Source: Periplaneta americana | Lineage: Eukaryota; Arthropoda; Insecta; Blattodea; Blattidae | Assembly: GCF_040183065.1 (NCBI RefSeq) | Contig: NC_091131.1 | Coordinates: 14,274,800-14,338,799, forward strand | Direction: 5' to 3' | Length of the DNA: 64,000 bases | Shown: in pieces, positions 30,350 through 42,295 of the stretch | How positions within the stretch are numbered: the stretch's first letter is position 1 | How the letters are laid out: each line of letters begins with the position of its first letter | Made by a program: the position numbers and the translations under genes | The notes under the pieces: model-generated | Database searches by the model: none | Seen by the model: only the letters and a program-made list of their open reading frames with translations | Told to the model about the DNA's origin: nothing

Positions 30350-30899
30350 AAGTTTGAAATGAATACAAGTTAATAAATACAATGTAAGATAAACTAGCCC
30401 ACTCCTGAATGAGTAAGACTCGTGCTCAGGAGGGGATTCCAATACAGACAAAAATAAAATTAAAATTGAGAGTGAATACAGATTAAATAGTGTTTAATAT
30501 GTTTAAACCCAAACTATAAATCCAATACAATTTTTTATATTCTTTTATTAACTTGAGAGGATTTGTGGTTAAAATAATATCATAATAAAATTTGTTTCAT
30601 AATCTGGGACCTTGACTAATGCTATGACAAAAAGCTGCATTGGTTTTACATTTTGGTTCAGATATACGGAGAGAATTCATATTTTTAGTTCTATATTTAT
30701 GTATACACCTTTCAAAGTTATTAAAATTTCTATTAAAATATTTTAATAAAATAAAATAATAAATTTGTTTAATGTTGAAAATTTTGAAATGTTTCAACAA
30801 CAATTCAGTTGGGTAATCTTTCTGATTTTTTGAACAAATTTTTAATACTTTTTTCTGTAGTAAAATTAACGGATATAGGTTGGATTTATAAAAATACAT
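30350..30899 (-). mobile_element. LINE family E, 3' part
   Basis: Minus frame LYPLILLQKKVLKIC, then NIKQIYYFILLKYFN and RTKNMNSLRISEPKCKT, as in the larger copy at 38789-41150. The 3' UTR has the family stem-loop (CTCCTGA pairing TCAGGAG, 30402-30432). 5' truncated at about 30899. Confidence 0.75.
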
Positions 30900-31203
30900 T
30901 TATAAAGAGCAAAGACTCCTTCGAACTGCATGTGTGACTGAATTTTACTCTTTAGTGTGATAAGTGTAAGTTGTCATTCTTTACTTAAAGTCTATTAAAC
31001 TACCGTTGATATCCAGAGATGACAGTTTAATGTAATTGTAATTATTTAACATTTTTTTAGCTACAGAACATTATTCAAAGACAACGAGATAATATTAATC
31101 ATAATCATCATCATCATCATCATCGGCGTACGCAGAATATTTGTCAAGGAGGATCATCATTAAAATTGTTTACAATTTACATTATCGGTATTTTAAATGT
31201 TGT

Positions 31204-31250
<47 letters not shown>

Positions 31251-33176
31251 CATTATCAGCTGAGTTTTCACAGGGGGATGTGAAACTAGTTCCGGAAAGA
31301 ATTTTCGCGAAAACATCGTCAAGCTGCGACTGCGAAGAAATATTTGCCAATATGAAATTTTCACTAACCTCGCGAGAATCGCTACACGACGTTTTGCGTA
31401 AAAAAATGTAAAATTGAGTTTAGCGGTCTCTTGAAAAATAGCAAAGAACGCGGAACGATAATGCGAAGTTTTTATTAAAAATATGAACTGTCATATGCAC
31501 AAAACATTAAACGAAATTTAAAATATGAAAACCAATGTGTTACCCAGTTATAAAAGTCCCTATGTTACAGAATTAAAAACAGTTTTCAAACTAAGATTGC
31601 AAATTAACTAGTAGTGGGATATTTAATGGAACTCGTGAGGTTAATTAATTATTTTTGTACTTAAAAAATGCAGGAGATCATGATCTGTTCATATGCTACC
31701 AGTTTTTGGTGGCCAAAGGCTGCAAAATACCAATAAAACCATCATTGTTAGGTCCGTTACGAATATGAATATATCCAAAAACTTGACGCTCCAACAAAGT
31801 CAAAAAAGCAACCCCCAACCATAACAAAAATAACTAACAAAATAAAAACAATAAATAAACCGAAAACTTCCTTAAACATAAATACTATCTATGAAAAACA
31901 ATCTGACAAAAATGCATGATAGTGACTTTTGCAACTAGGGAATTTAATAAAAAAAAATGGCCTAGTGCCCAAGGAACTTGCACCTTCATTGTTTTCTGAG
32001 AAAGGGGTTTCTCCGAACAAGAAAACCCAAAAACTTTTTCTGTGTGGAACTTTCCTTCATTACTAAGTAGAGATATTACGAATTTATCCACAAGAGTTTT
32101 TGGCACAAGTTTCTGATTATTATTATTCCTAACACACCTCAATATCCCACACTGGCACAAAGTAGCTAGAACGACGTTTTTTTTATTGTTTAAAGCAGAC
32201 ATATAGATGAGCTGGTTGGTGCTGCACCTACCGTTGGAATTTGGAAATACGCTATTATTTCAGTGAAAGCATTGTTAAAATGTTCTTATGAGCAGGCAGT
32301 ATAAGTATCCATCGGATGCGTTCAAGTAGGCGGTGGTCATGTTTATTAATTTATTATGCTTAACAAAACAATAGAACATCTCATTATAGCCATATGTAAT
32401 GTTTGATAGTTTTTGTTAGTTATAAGTTATGTAAGCTTACTTCTTAAAGACATTACAACCAACTTTATGCTTAGCTTTTTCTTAAATATTTAGACATTTT
32501 TAAATTGAAAGCTATAACTTACCTAATAAATAATAAAGATGACATTTATTCATAAGCTTAAGAGGTAATTCATACAATAAATTAAAGAATAAAACTAACA
32601 AATTAGAAACAAATGAAATTACTTCAAAATATGCCTCAACAAGCCTCTCCTGCAGCGAATACATCTCTCACCTTTCTCATATAATTTACCACATCGTACA
32701 GTTTGGCGAATAAAATGTTTGCCTTTGTGGTACAGTTATACCACAGTCTAGTACATACAGTCATGAAGCTTGAGGTGATTTTTTGCATTTCTCGCGATAC
32801 AATGCTCCAAGCGGTTAGCAACTGAGATTACTAGGAACAATAGACTGTGCGATAGTAGCGACCCTAGTGGCTAGCAACTAAAGTTCAGCTGTCATTGGAT
32901 GCATATTCCCTACGTATTGAGCTTCGTGACTGTATGTACTAGACTGTGGTTATACATTATTTCTCGTGCTTCAAAATAATGAAAGTGAATAATGTTTCAA
33001 GTTTTACTACAGACGAAGGATGACTGTAATGAGGAGATGTTCTATTGTTTTCCTAAGCCTGTTAAGTTCATAAGCATGTCCTACTATATAAACCATACCT
33101 TTAATATTATTTTCATAGGAATAAAATTTAACATTGCCATTTGAAATCTATATACATACTCAGAAAAACGTCTGGC
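30900..33176. other. Unassigned 2.3 kb with short simple repeats
   Basis: ATC repeat near 31096-31123 and TAA repeat at 31207-31250. A 105-codon minus frame at 31885-32202 has no recognisable domain. Confidence 0.45.
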
Positions 33177-33180
33177 ATAT

Positions 33181-35025
33181 GGGCTATTCCATATGAAATC
33201 GATCAGTAAAAAACCTCGCATTTTTAATACTCTAATTTTTTCCCTATTTATACAAGGTGCTCAGGACAGTGCATTTTCAAAAATATACTATCGAAAGTCA
33301 AACGGTTTTCGTACTATTGAGCGACAAATTTAGCGTATTTTATAAAAACAAGTCTCTTTCAGCGCTCAGAACTCTGGAACCATTTACTACAGAACATTCA
33401 ACGGGAGCTCATTTTGAAGATGACATTTGGTAGGTTATGTTAAGAAGTAATCCTTATTTTCATTGTACACAGAGAGACATAATCTGATTTTAATTACTTT
33501 TAGGCTTTTTGCCAATTTGTAAAAATGTAAAGAAATATTGAGAAAAACCTTGCATTATTAAGAGGGATTCGGCATTGTTTGCTTAGTGGCTCGGCAATAA
33601 GTTTCGAGGGTATTAAATAAATTATTTTCACACGCCTGGACTTGAACGGCGCAGTACCGCACGCACTGCCCGAGAGACGAAGATAAGCGAGCGTTGGGCG
33701 TCATTTTACTCCTGTGTTTATGAAAACTTATGATAAAGCTAGCCCAGCTATGCGCTACTAGACGAAACATCACGTGTTTGTCTCCTGGCCTCTCTTGTCT
33801 CTGCTAGCTCCCGCCTCACAGTCAGCTGGGTACTTCACGCGCGTACTATTTATTTTCTTTATTTGATATTTTCAATACTTTCTTATCAACGGTGCACCAG
33901 TAAAAAATATGTGTTTAATTGTACTTTCAATGCGGAATCTAACCATATATTTTAAAAATATTTTTGTGCGAGATCGTGCGTATTTGCTTGCTTTCCGCAC
34001 AAAACCAATACTCGGTAAGTGTGAAATACCACATTCAGTATTCCCAACGTAACACACATAACAATTTTCCTCTTCTTACCGCTTAAGCGCCATATTCATT
34101 TTACTGCTTTAGGGTTTTAACATATTATTTTTAAAGACGTTCAGTATAGTAATAATTATAAATTGGAAACTTACCACTGCAATTTCACCTAAATTGCACT
34201 GTTAATTATTGTTTTTAAATATTTTCAAAAATTAAGTAAACTCTACAACACCACAAAAGTTACTACATTTGTAATGCAAGTAACATTAAGGAAGCCGTGA
34301 AAAAATCAACAAGATTCCAGACTCATCATAGACTGGGGGGAAAAAAAGACAGACGTATATCACGGCCTGCTGAAGTATAGTAAACACAGAAAACATTTTA
34401 CAGGAACAATGTTGAAGATAGATATATTTGTTTTCCAAAGTTGCCGTCATTGAACAGAAACTAAGATGGAGATTTCATTGCAACTAATTAGAAATTCGTC
34501 TTTCAGGTATGTAATAAACGATCTTCGCACAAAATAATGTACGATACACGAGCGGTGTGTTTGTTTTCATGTTCTCGGAAATTAAAAAAGCTCAACTACG
34601 TTTCGCTTTTTCAGTCTTTTCCTCGAACATGAAAACGGCAACATACCGCTCTTGTAACGCATATTACTATTTCGTGGTCAAAGGCGTGTTAGTGAAGAAA
34701 AATATAAATTTCTCCATTTCCATAAAAAGTAAGAAAAACTGTTTACATGTCAATATAAACTATAATTTGTCAGCATCAAAATAAACCATGATTTTGATCA
34801 TTTGGTGAAAGGGTTTCGGAGCCACAACAGTTTAAAATTTGCTAATTTTATGAAAATACGATAAATTTAAATATTTTTAATTTAAACACTGTGAAGTTCT
34901 GATGCCTCAAACTTTGCACAAAGCATTATATTACAGTTGTCAACGGACAGAAAGAGTTTCATTGAATTTAAAAATTGCAAGGTCAATTTTCGCTATATTT
35001 CGGTCGATTTGAGATGGAATAGCCC
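33181..35025. mobile_element. 1.85 kb inverted-repeat element, no transposase
   Basis: The left end GGGCTATTCCATATGAAATC and the reverse complement of the right end GGGCTATTCCATCTCAAATC share 12 perfect bases and most of the next ten. ATAT flanks both ends (33177-33180, 35026-35029), a possible 4-bp duplication, though it is palindromic and could belong to the repeat. No transposase frame inside. Superfamily unknown. Confidence 0.6.
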
Positions 35026-35029
35026 ATAT

Positions 35030-36159
35030 TCAAGTTCCAGCTATGTAGGCCTTCATTTCTTTCGGTGAGACGTAATAAATTTGATTAGGGAAGCTCTGTC
35101 AGCATCGCTAACAAGTTTTCAACAGCTGAGAACTATTTCTCATGTGTGCTTCTGGGTGGCACGTAATAAATATGATGATTAATTCACAAGTCGACAGGCA
35201 TTTCCATTCAGGTGCAAGCATTTAATGCAAAACAGGGCCCAGGGCCTGCCTTCTTGAACTCTCTGTTTCGTGGGCAGCGTCATGAAAAGCTTTAGGAGAG
35301 CCTGAAATAGTTTCTTCTCATAAAGAAGATGGGTTGGTGGGGGGGGGGTACTTATTGGAGCAGCATTTCTGTACCGCAGATTTATGTAGTATTTCATCCC
35401 TTTATTGTGTTGCTGTCTGTAGAGTTGCACGAACAAACATCCCCCCCTCGTGGGGAGGGGTGAATCAGCAGTTAATTTTATTTTCACAACCAACTTTTAA
35501 CTGTGTACTACATGCCCCGATACAAGCAGAGAACTTAACCGCCCCAAATCCAAACATCAAACACAAAGCCTAAGTAGTTATGATAACAACATAAAAAAGA
35601 GCATCGGCTGGAAGTCCAGCAGGCTATTACGCAACAAAGAGTCCGAGATTAGGGCACACCCCAGAAACCCTTGTGTAAACATTTCCCAGCAAGGTTTCCG
35701 GCCCTTTAACCGCAGGGGAACCCGAGGTAGACCTAACGGACGACTGCACCATTAAAATCTCATAAAGGAGCTAATGTGTTGACTTGCAGGTACGGCAGGC
35801 CTATTACTGCAGTTTAAACTTCCTAAATATGAAGTCTACGACTGCCCGTATGTGTTCTGTGCTCTCAGCCCACGCTTCGAGGCCTGTGAACGGTCTAGCT
35901 TAAATTAGTTGTGTAATTCTACAGAATTTGTGAGACCAATGCCTCTCTAAATCTTTGAAAGTGAAGACTATTTTAAATATTTATAACATTTGTACAGTAG
36001 AATGAATACTTGTGTAAATCAGTCCTTAGAAATGATTGTAAAATGACTTTTAATACATAGCCCTACTTCATCACAATGTGTGTCAGAAATATTAATATAA
36101 GCATGCAAGTTCATTTTATTATAATTTTAAACCTATCGCGATCTCTTGTATGCCAGGTT
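35030..36159. other. Unassigned sequence
   Basis: Includes a ten-base G-run near 35340 and a GC-richer patch at 35580-35760. No domain recognised. Confidence 0.4.
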
Positions 36160-37335
36160 TTGAGGGTTTGAGGGTTAATTCATGAGTTTGAGGATAACTT
36201 CATGAGAAAGGGTTTCAGCCTCAATTCATGAGAAGAGATTTTGGAATTAATTCATGAGGAATTTGGGAATTAATTCATGAGAAGTAATTTTAGGACTAAT
36301 TTATGAGAAACGATTTGAGGGTCAATTCATGAGAAGAGGTTTGAAAAATAATTACTGAAAAAGGATTTGAGGACTAATTCATGACAAGGGGTTTGAGAAT
36401 TAATTCATGAGAAGGGGTTTGAGAACCAAGTCATGAGAAGGGATTTGAGAAATAATTCAAGAAAATGGATTTGAGGACTAAATTATGAGAAGGGATTTGG
36501 GAATAAATTCATGAGAAGGGGTTTGAGAATTAGTTCATGAGAAGGAGTTTGAGAACTAGTTCATGAGAAGGTTGAGAACCAATTCATGAAAAATAAATTC
36601 ATGAGAAGGGGTTTGAGAATTAGTTCATGAGAAGGAGTTTGAGAACTAGTTCATGAGAAGGTTGAGAGACAATTAATGAAAAATAAATTCATGAAAAGGG
36701 AGTTGAGAATTAGTTTATAAGAAGGAGTTTGAGAACTAGTTCATGAGAAGGTTGAGAACCAATTCATGAAAAATAAATTCATGAGAAGGGATTTGAGAAT
36801 TAGTTCATGAGAAGGAGTTTGAGAACTAGTTCATGAGAAGCTTGAGAACCAATTCATGAAAAATAAATTCATGAGAAGGGGTTTGAGAATTAGTTCATGA
36901 GAAGGAGTTTGAGAACTAGTTCATGAGAAGCTTGAGAACCAATTCATGAAAAATAAATTCATGAGAAGGGATTTGAGTATTAGTTCGTGAGAAGGGGTTT
37001 GAGAACTAGTTCATGAGAAGGTTGAGAACCAATTCATGAAAAATAAATTCATGAGAAGGGGTTTGAGAATTAGTTCATGAGAAGGAGTTTGAGAACTAGT
37101 TCATGAGAAGGTTGAGAACTAATTCATGAAAAATAAATTCATGAGAAGGGGTTTGAGAATTAGTTCATGAGAAGGAGTTTGAGAACTAGTTCATGAGAAG
37201 GTTGAGAAACATTTCATGAAAAATAAATTCATGAGAAGGAGTTTGAGAATTAGTTCGTGAGAAGGGGTTTGAGAACTGGTACATGAAAAGATGTTTGAGA
37301 TCTAATTTATGAGAAGGGGTTTGAGAATCAATCGT
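36160..37335. repeat. Minisatellite with 90-bp higher-order repeat
   Basis: The basic unit is about 28-30 bp (TTCATGAGAAGGGGTTTGAG). From 36160 to about 36500 units are irregular. From about 36510 to 37250 they are locked into a 90-bp unit of three sub-units, ending in CATGAAAAATAAATTCATGA. That marker recurs near 36589, 36679, 36769, 36859, 36949, 37039, 37129 and 37219. Confidence 0.95.
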
Positions 37336-37343
37336 GATAGGAG

Positions 37344-37345
<2 letters not shown>

Positions 37346-37380
<35 letters not shown>
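37346..37380. repeat. AC microsatellite
   Basis: About 17 CA units at the edge of the minisatellite. Confidence 0.95.
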
Positions 37381-37383
<3 letters not shown>

Positions 37384-37424
37384 CATACACACATATATGC
37401 ATATAAGCCTACAGGATGGAAGTA

Positions 37425-37660
37425 TTTTTTTAGTAGGTTATTTTACGACGTTTTATCAACATCTTAGGTTATTTAGCGTCTGAATGAGATGAAGGTGATA
37501 ATGCCGGTGAAATGAGTCCGGGGTCCAGCACCGAAAGTTACCCAGCATTTGCTCATATTGGAAAAAACCTCAACCAGGTAACTTGCCCCGACCGGGAATC
37601 GAACCCGGGCCACCTGGTTTCGCGGCCAGACGCGCTGACCGTTACTCCAGAGATGTGGGC
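37425..37660 (-). mobile_element. tRNA-derived SINE family 1, copy 4
   Basis: Same head, B box GGGTTCGATTCCCGG, body and tail as the other copies, with a small internal deletion near 37560. TGGAAGTA flanks it (37417-37424, 37661-37668). Confidence 0.92.
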
Positions 37661-37894
37661 TGGAAGTAATTTAACTATCCGATTGGTATGGTATATTTCG
37701 GTGGTGTTCGGGTAAAGAGGGTTAAGTAGTCACTTTTTGTGCAAATGGAGTTTTGTTTCCCAGGTGAATACACAAGTTGAATTCTCTAAGTGGATATGAA
37801 AAAAAAAAAAAAAAAAAACTAGCTTTTGAAGTGTTTTATTTGTGCAGAAAATTGTTTGCATCTGAAATATTTATAGAAAAGCACGACAGATAAT

Positions 37895-38366
37895 CACTTA
37901 CTTACTTACTTACTTACCGGCTTTTAAGGAACCCGAAGGTTCATTGCCGCCCTCACATAAGCCCGCCATTGGACCCTATCCTGAACAAGATTAATCCTGT
38001 CTCTATCATCATAACCCACCTCCCTCAAATCCATTTTAATATTATCTTCCCATCTACGTCTCGGCCTCCCCAAAGGTCTTTTTCCCTCCGATCTTCCAAC
38101 TAACACTCTATATGCATTTCTGGATTCGCCCATACGTGATACATGCCTTGCCCATATCAAACGTCTGGATTTAATGTTCCTAATGATGTCAGGTGAAGAA
38201 TACAATGCGTGCAGTTCTGTGTTGTGTAACTTTCTCCATTTTCCTGTAACTTCATCCCTCTTAGCCCCAAATATTTTCCTGAGAACATTATTCTCAAACA
38301 ACCTTAACCTATGTTCCTCTCTCAAAGTGAGAGTCCAAGTTTCACAACCATAAAGAACAACCGGTC
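37895..38366 (-). mobile_element. RTE-like LINE family A, C-terminal copy
   Basis: Minus frame of 133 codons, open to the natural stop: LRLFENNVLRKIFGAKRDE, WRKLHNTELHALYSSPD, GESRNAYRVLVGRSEGKRP, RWEDNIKMDLREVGYDD, AAMNLRVP. The 3' end carries the family's AAGT tail (ACTTACTTACTTACTTA at 37900-37916 on plus). 5' truncated; abuts a LINE D copy. Confidence 0.9.
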
Positions 38367-38379
38367 ATATAACTAACGT

Positions 38380-38775
38380 CATTAGGTCTTTAGGTAACGA
38401 ATTCTATAGGCGAGGTATTTCTACAATGTAGGATGAGTATAAGGACGTTCTGTGATGAGGGATAGAAAGAAGTGCTTGAGTTGTAAGAAATTGAAAGCGC
38501 GATAGCAAATAATTCGGAGTAGAAGTATGCGTGATTCTAAATAGAAGAGACAGTCAATGTATCGTTCTTCGTTCCTTCAGACGCAGCCATGAAAGTAACT
38601 GGAGGGAAGGTGTTATATGGTCAAATTTACGAGTATTGCAGATGAATCGTATGCACACATTATGAACACGTTGTAGTTCCTCAGCTAAGAGTGAACTTAC
38701 TGTACATTAGTTAGCAAAGAATCGCAATAATCAAAATGGGGCATTACAAGCTTCTGAATAAGATTCTTTTTTAGA
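38380..38775 (-). mobile_element. LINE family D fragment
   Basis: Minus translation gives LIQKLVMPHFDYCDSLLTN, then ELQRVHNVCIRFICNTRKF, DHITPSLQLLSWLRLKER and finally PRLWNSLPKDL, with small deletions and frameshifts. Same region as in 21856-22825 and 52190-53282. The 3' UTR is absent. Confidence 0.7.
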
Positions 38776-38788
38776 CTAAGTAGTAGAA

Positions 38789-39921
38789 ATTATTTATTTA
38801 TTTATTATTTTGCTAATAATTATAACATAACATATAGGCCTAATATATATACAGAAAAAAATTTAGCTCGCCCCTGAAAGAGGAGAACTCGTGCTCAGAG
38901 GCGGATTCCTGAATTGAAATTAATAAGAATATCAATGCCAATAAATCCGTACTATTATTTTTCTCGCGGTATATGGAATTCATATCATTCTAACCTATCT
39001 GATGATATTTTTATGCCCCTTTCTTAACTGTAAATGAGCACAAACGCTACTTAGGTGTAAATTTTTCTGACATTTTGTATATTCGATTCCCTCATCGTTT
39101 CAAATGTATATCATTTTACCTTTTAGGTCTGTTTACAAATTATATGTAATACGCTTTGTCAAATCTGGCAACCTTCTCATAAGGGAACCTAACTTTCTTC
39201 TTCTTCTACAATTTGTCTTATGTCTACTATGCAATTGTGGTATATAAATTTAAATTTACAATTTTTCAATTTTTATAAAATCCATACATAACTTTTTAAA
39301 TTTAATACTAGAACTATTCGAATTGACAAGATTAGGATATTTAAATATAAATTTGTTATATATTCTTGTGCCTAAATTACTACTATGATTAAATACTGTA
39401 ACAGTGTTGCATTTTGGTTCAAACAATCTTAAAGAATTCATACCTTTTGTTTCATAGCTATGAGAATACAATTCAAAATTATTTCGATTTTTATGTATGA
39501 ATTTTATTAATACAATATAATAAATTTGTCTTACGTTAAGTACATTAAAGTCTAAAAACAAATTTTGAGATGGAAAATCAATACGTTTATGAAGACATAT
39601 TTTAATTATTTTCTTCTGTAATAAATAAAGTGGATTAAAATTGGATTTAAATGAGCTATCCCATCCTATAATTCCATACATAATTACCGATTGAAATAAA
39701 GTTAAATATATTGTGCGTAATAAACTTATTGACAAGTAATTCCTCAATAAAACAAAATAATATACTATTTTACATAATTTATTACAAAGATAATTAATGT
39801 GTTGGTTCCATTTTAAATGATTATCGAAAATTATGCCTAAATACTTAACTTCAGAGGACTCTTTTAATAATCGGACATTTACACTGTATAAGACAACAAT
39901 CAGAATTATGTAATTTAATAA
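38789..39921 (-). pseudogene. LINE family E reverse transcriptase, 3' part and UTR
   Basis: Minus strand: VKYLGIIFDNHLKWNQHIN, LRNYLSISLLRTIYLTLFQ, LYLLQKKIIKICLHKRIDF, NVRQIYYIVLIKFIHKNRN and KGMNSLRLFEPKCNT, ending in a stop at 39256. The 3' UTR carries the family stem-loop at 38871-38901 and an AAATAAAT tail near 38790. Frame is disrupted just upstream. It continues at 40857 after an inserted R2-type LINE. Jockey-like by its RT style. Confidence 0.8.
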
Positions 39922-40856
39922 CTTACCTCAAAAGGGAAAAGGCGTTATTCTGTACAGTGAATTCACTCCCTCTAACAAATGGATAACTAAGCCCGATGGA
40001 ATGACTGGCGGTGAATGGAAGGAGGCTATCAAGATGACTGCCAACGTAAGCGCTATAAGAGCCATACCCGGTAGGTCTCAGGACAACCACTGCAGGCGAT
40101 GCCTCAGTGAGATAGAAACCCTTGGACATGTCCTGGGAGCCTGCCCTTATGGCGAAACATTGCGTACACATAGGCACCATGCAATTAGAACTAAATTGGC
40201 CGATGCCCTCTGAAAACTAAAATACACCGTCTATGAAGAAGTCCACGGAACCGCCGACAATGGCAGTAACAAACGAATTGACATAATCGCCATTAGCGAA
40301 TCCCTGTCTCAGGGTATGATAATCGACCCCACCATCAGGTTTGAAACGTACAAAAGACAGCCCGAAGACGTACATGAGGAGAAACGAGCAATCTACGTTC
40401 CAACCATCCCGTATTATAAAGATAAATACCAACTTCACGATATCAGTGTTACGGGATTGATGTTTGGAGCAAGAGGAACGATACCCAACTTCTCTTCTTA
40501 ATTCTGTAAGACCCTAGGACTGCACAAATCTTTTCTGAACGAACTGGCCCTCCTCATAATTAAAGAGTCAGTCAAACTTTTACGGAACCACGTATATGGA
40601 CTCTAATTCAGTGTATGGAAAAAAATTGACGCACCATTATCATTTTTATTTTTACTTCTTAGCTTTCATTGATTCTTTACTTGAAATTTTTTTTTCTTCT
40701 GTAAACTAGGCCTACCTTTGTTTGTTTGTGTATTTGTTTGCCTTTTTTCTTACTCTTTTAGCTCTCATCTTCTATTTTGTTCTTGTATTGTTTTGTATGC
40801 TTTGTCTAACGGCAGCCTCTAATTTGAGGAAGCTCTGATAAATAAATAAATAAATA
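39922..40856 (+). pseudogene. R2-type LINE 3' end: CCHC zinc finger and restriction-like endonuclease
   Basis: Plus frames show TGGEWKEAIKMTANVSAIR, then a knuckle CRRCLSEIETLGHVLGACP (Cys-x2-Cys-x8-His-x4-Cys), a stop, then RIDIIAISESLSQGMIIDP, FETYKRQPEDVHEEKRAIY, YKDKYQLHDISVTGL and FGARGTIPNF before a stop at 40501. A zinc knuckle followed by an Asp-rich nuclease region is the C-terminal layout of R2-clade elements with a restriction-like endonuclease. The 3' end is GAAGCTCTGATAAATAAATAAATAAATAG. It is 5' truncated and inserted in opposite orientation into LINE E. Confidence 0.75.
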
Positions 40857-41150
40857 GATGTAGGAGGTTTGTTACATTTTTCAGATAATGGGAATGGAAT
40901 AATTACGGTTTTATTTTCGTTGATAGAAAGGTAATTTATGTCAAACCATTTTTTTATTAATTTAAGCGCATTATTTGAATTATTATATGCATCATACCAA
41001 GTTTTTCCACAATAAAGTAAAACTGTGTCATCTGCATAAGAATAGTGAACACCATTGTATTGTTGTAAGTCAATATTTAATAAGTCATTAATATATATTA
41101 ATATATATTAATATTAATACATATGAAACAAAGAGTAAGCTACAGCATGA
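40857..41150 (-). pseudogene. LINE family E reverse transcriptase, catalytic part
   Basis: Minus strand: YINDLLNIDLQQYNG, VHYSYADDTVLLYCGKTWY (catalytic YADD at about 41030), then NNALKLIKKWFDINYLSIN and ENKTVIIPFPLSEK. This is the part immediately upstream of 39921 before the R2-type insertion split it. 5' truncated near 41150. Confidence 0.8.
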
Positions 41151-42035
41151 ACGAAAGAGGTGAAACTGTGATCGTATTGACCGATGTTCTAATTAAATTG
41201 TGAGGACAATCTCAACAGGTTCGCTACTGATACAGAATTCTTCCCCTACTTTCGCGTGTATGTGTGCATCTGTTTCGTTTGTTGTATGCCATTTTTCTGC
41301 ATATTTCCTATTTTGGTATTACGCATATGATCGGGCATTCAAATTGCAGGACGCACAATTAAACTTAAAAGTAAAGACTGCCAGTCTTTTTATATGGACT
41401 GATGCTTTGTGTTCCAAGACGAAGCTTCAATTTAACACAGCCGAACGCCTTTTATACGAGCCAATTCATAACAATAACTTGATAGGGCACACGTTGGCGA
41501 GTTGTTATTTCAGGACTGCAGATGCTGGGAGGTTCTGGGTTGAGCTACAACTTTTTATAAACTGCACATAATAGAGGTTTTGTTAACTTGCTCTTTTTCG
41601 CTATCGATGGGGTTTCAATGCACCCCCATTGTGTGGTAGATAATCCCTTACAACAACAAGAACGTTTAGTAACGGGGTTAGACGTGCAAGGCGGACCACA
41701 GGCAATTCAAGGCCCGCCTTCGATCCTGCGTGTCGAAAGCTTCTGTGAAACAGATTTTCTTGGAGTGTTGGTCTGTTTCCTTCACTATCACAATAACCCT
41801 GCCTGTTGCCTGCCGCCACTTAATATAACTCCATACGAAAGTGATTAGAAGTCGTAACTACAGTCGTATGAGACTGAAGTTTGATTCTTGGCGAGAAAAA
41901 CGAAATAATTACTTTCCATTGATATTTTTTTATATGCTGGGCCATGCTGACCAAACAATCCAGAAGCTCCATAAAGCGAGGAATTCGAGTGTTGAAATTT
42001 TTCTCGCTCAGTAGATCGCCTAATCATTGGAGATA
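41151..42035. other. Unassigned sequence
   Basis: Two plus frames (41200-41571, 41588-41848) without recognisable domains. Confidence 0.35.
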
Positions 42036-42039
42036 CAGG

Positions 42040-42225
42040 TCTACAGCTGGGCTCGGGCATGGGTTTGAATCCCGTCGGGCTGATTACTTCGGTGGTTCTC
42101 CCCAATTCTTGTGCAATTCCAGGTAATCTGTAGCGAATCCTCAGTCTCTGCTGTCCAAATTGCATCTTCCTCTCACCGACTACACCCACACATTACAACA
42201 CCGTTAAGTGGCAGGTTAGGTGATG
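42040..42225 (+). mobile_element. Possible tRNA-derived SINE family 3
   Basis: GGCTCGGGCATGGGTTTGAATCCCG contains a B-box-like GGTTTGAATCC (42061-42072), followed by GGGCTGATTAC, GGTTCTCCCCAA and CCAGGTAATCTGTAGCGAATCC. That order resembles a known insect SINE type. No target duplication recognised. Confidence 0.4.
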
Positions 42226-42295
42226 ACGGTGGTAGTAGTGGTGAGGAGACGACGATGATAATGATGATAATGATAACGGTAACGATAAAGGCTGC

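Noticed and set aside
31885..32202. 105-codon minus frame
   Set aside because: No known motif, low-complexity starts, no supporting context.
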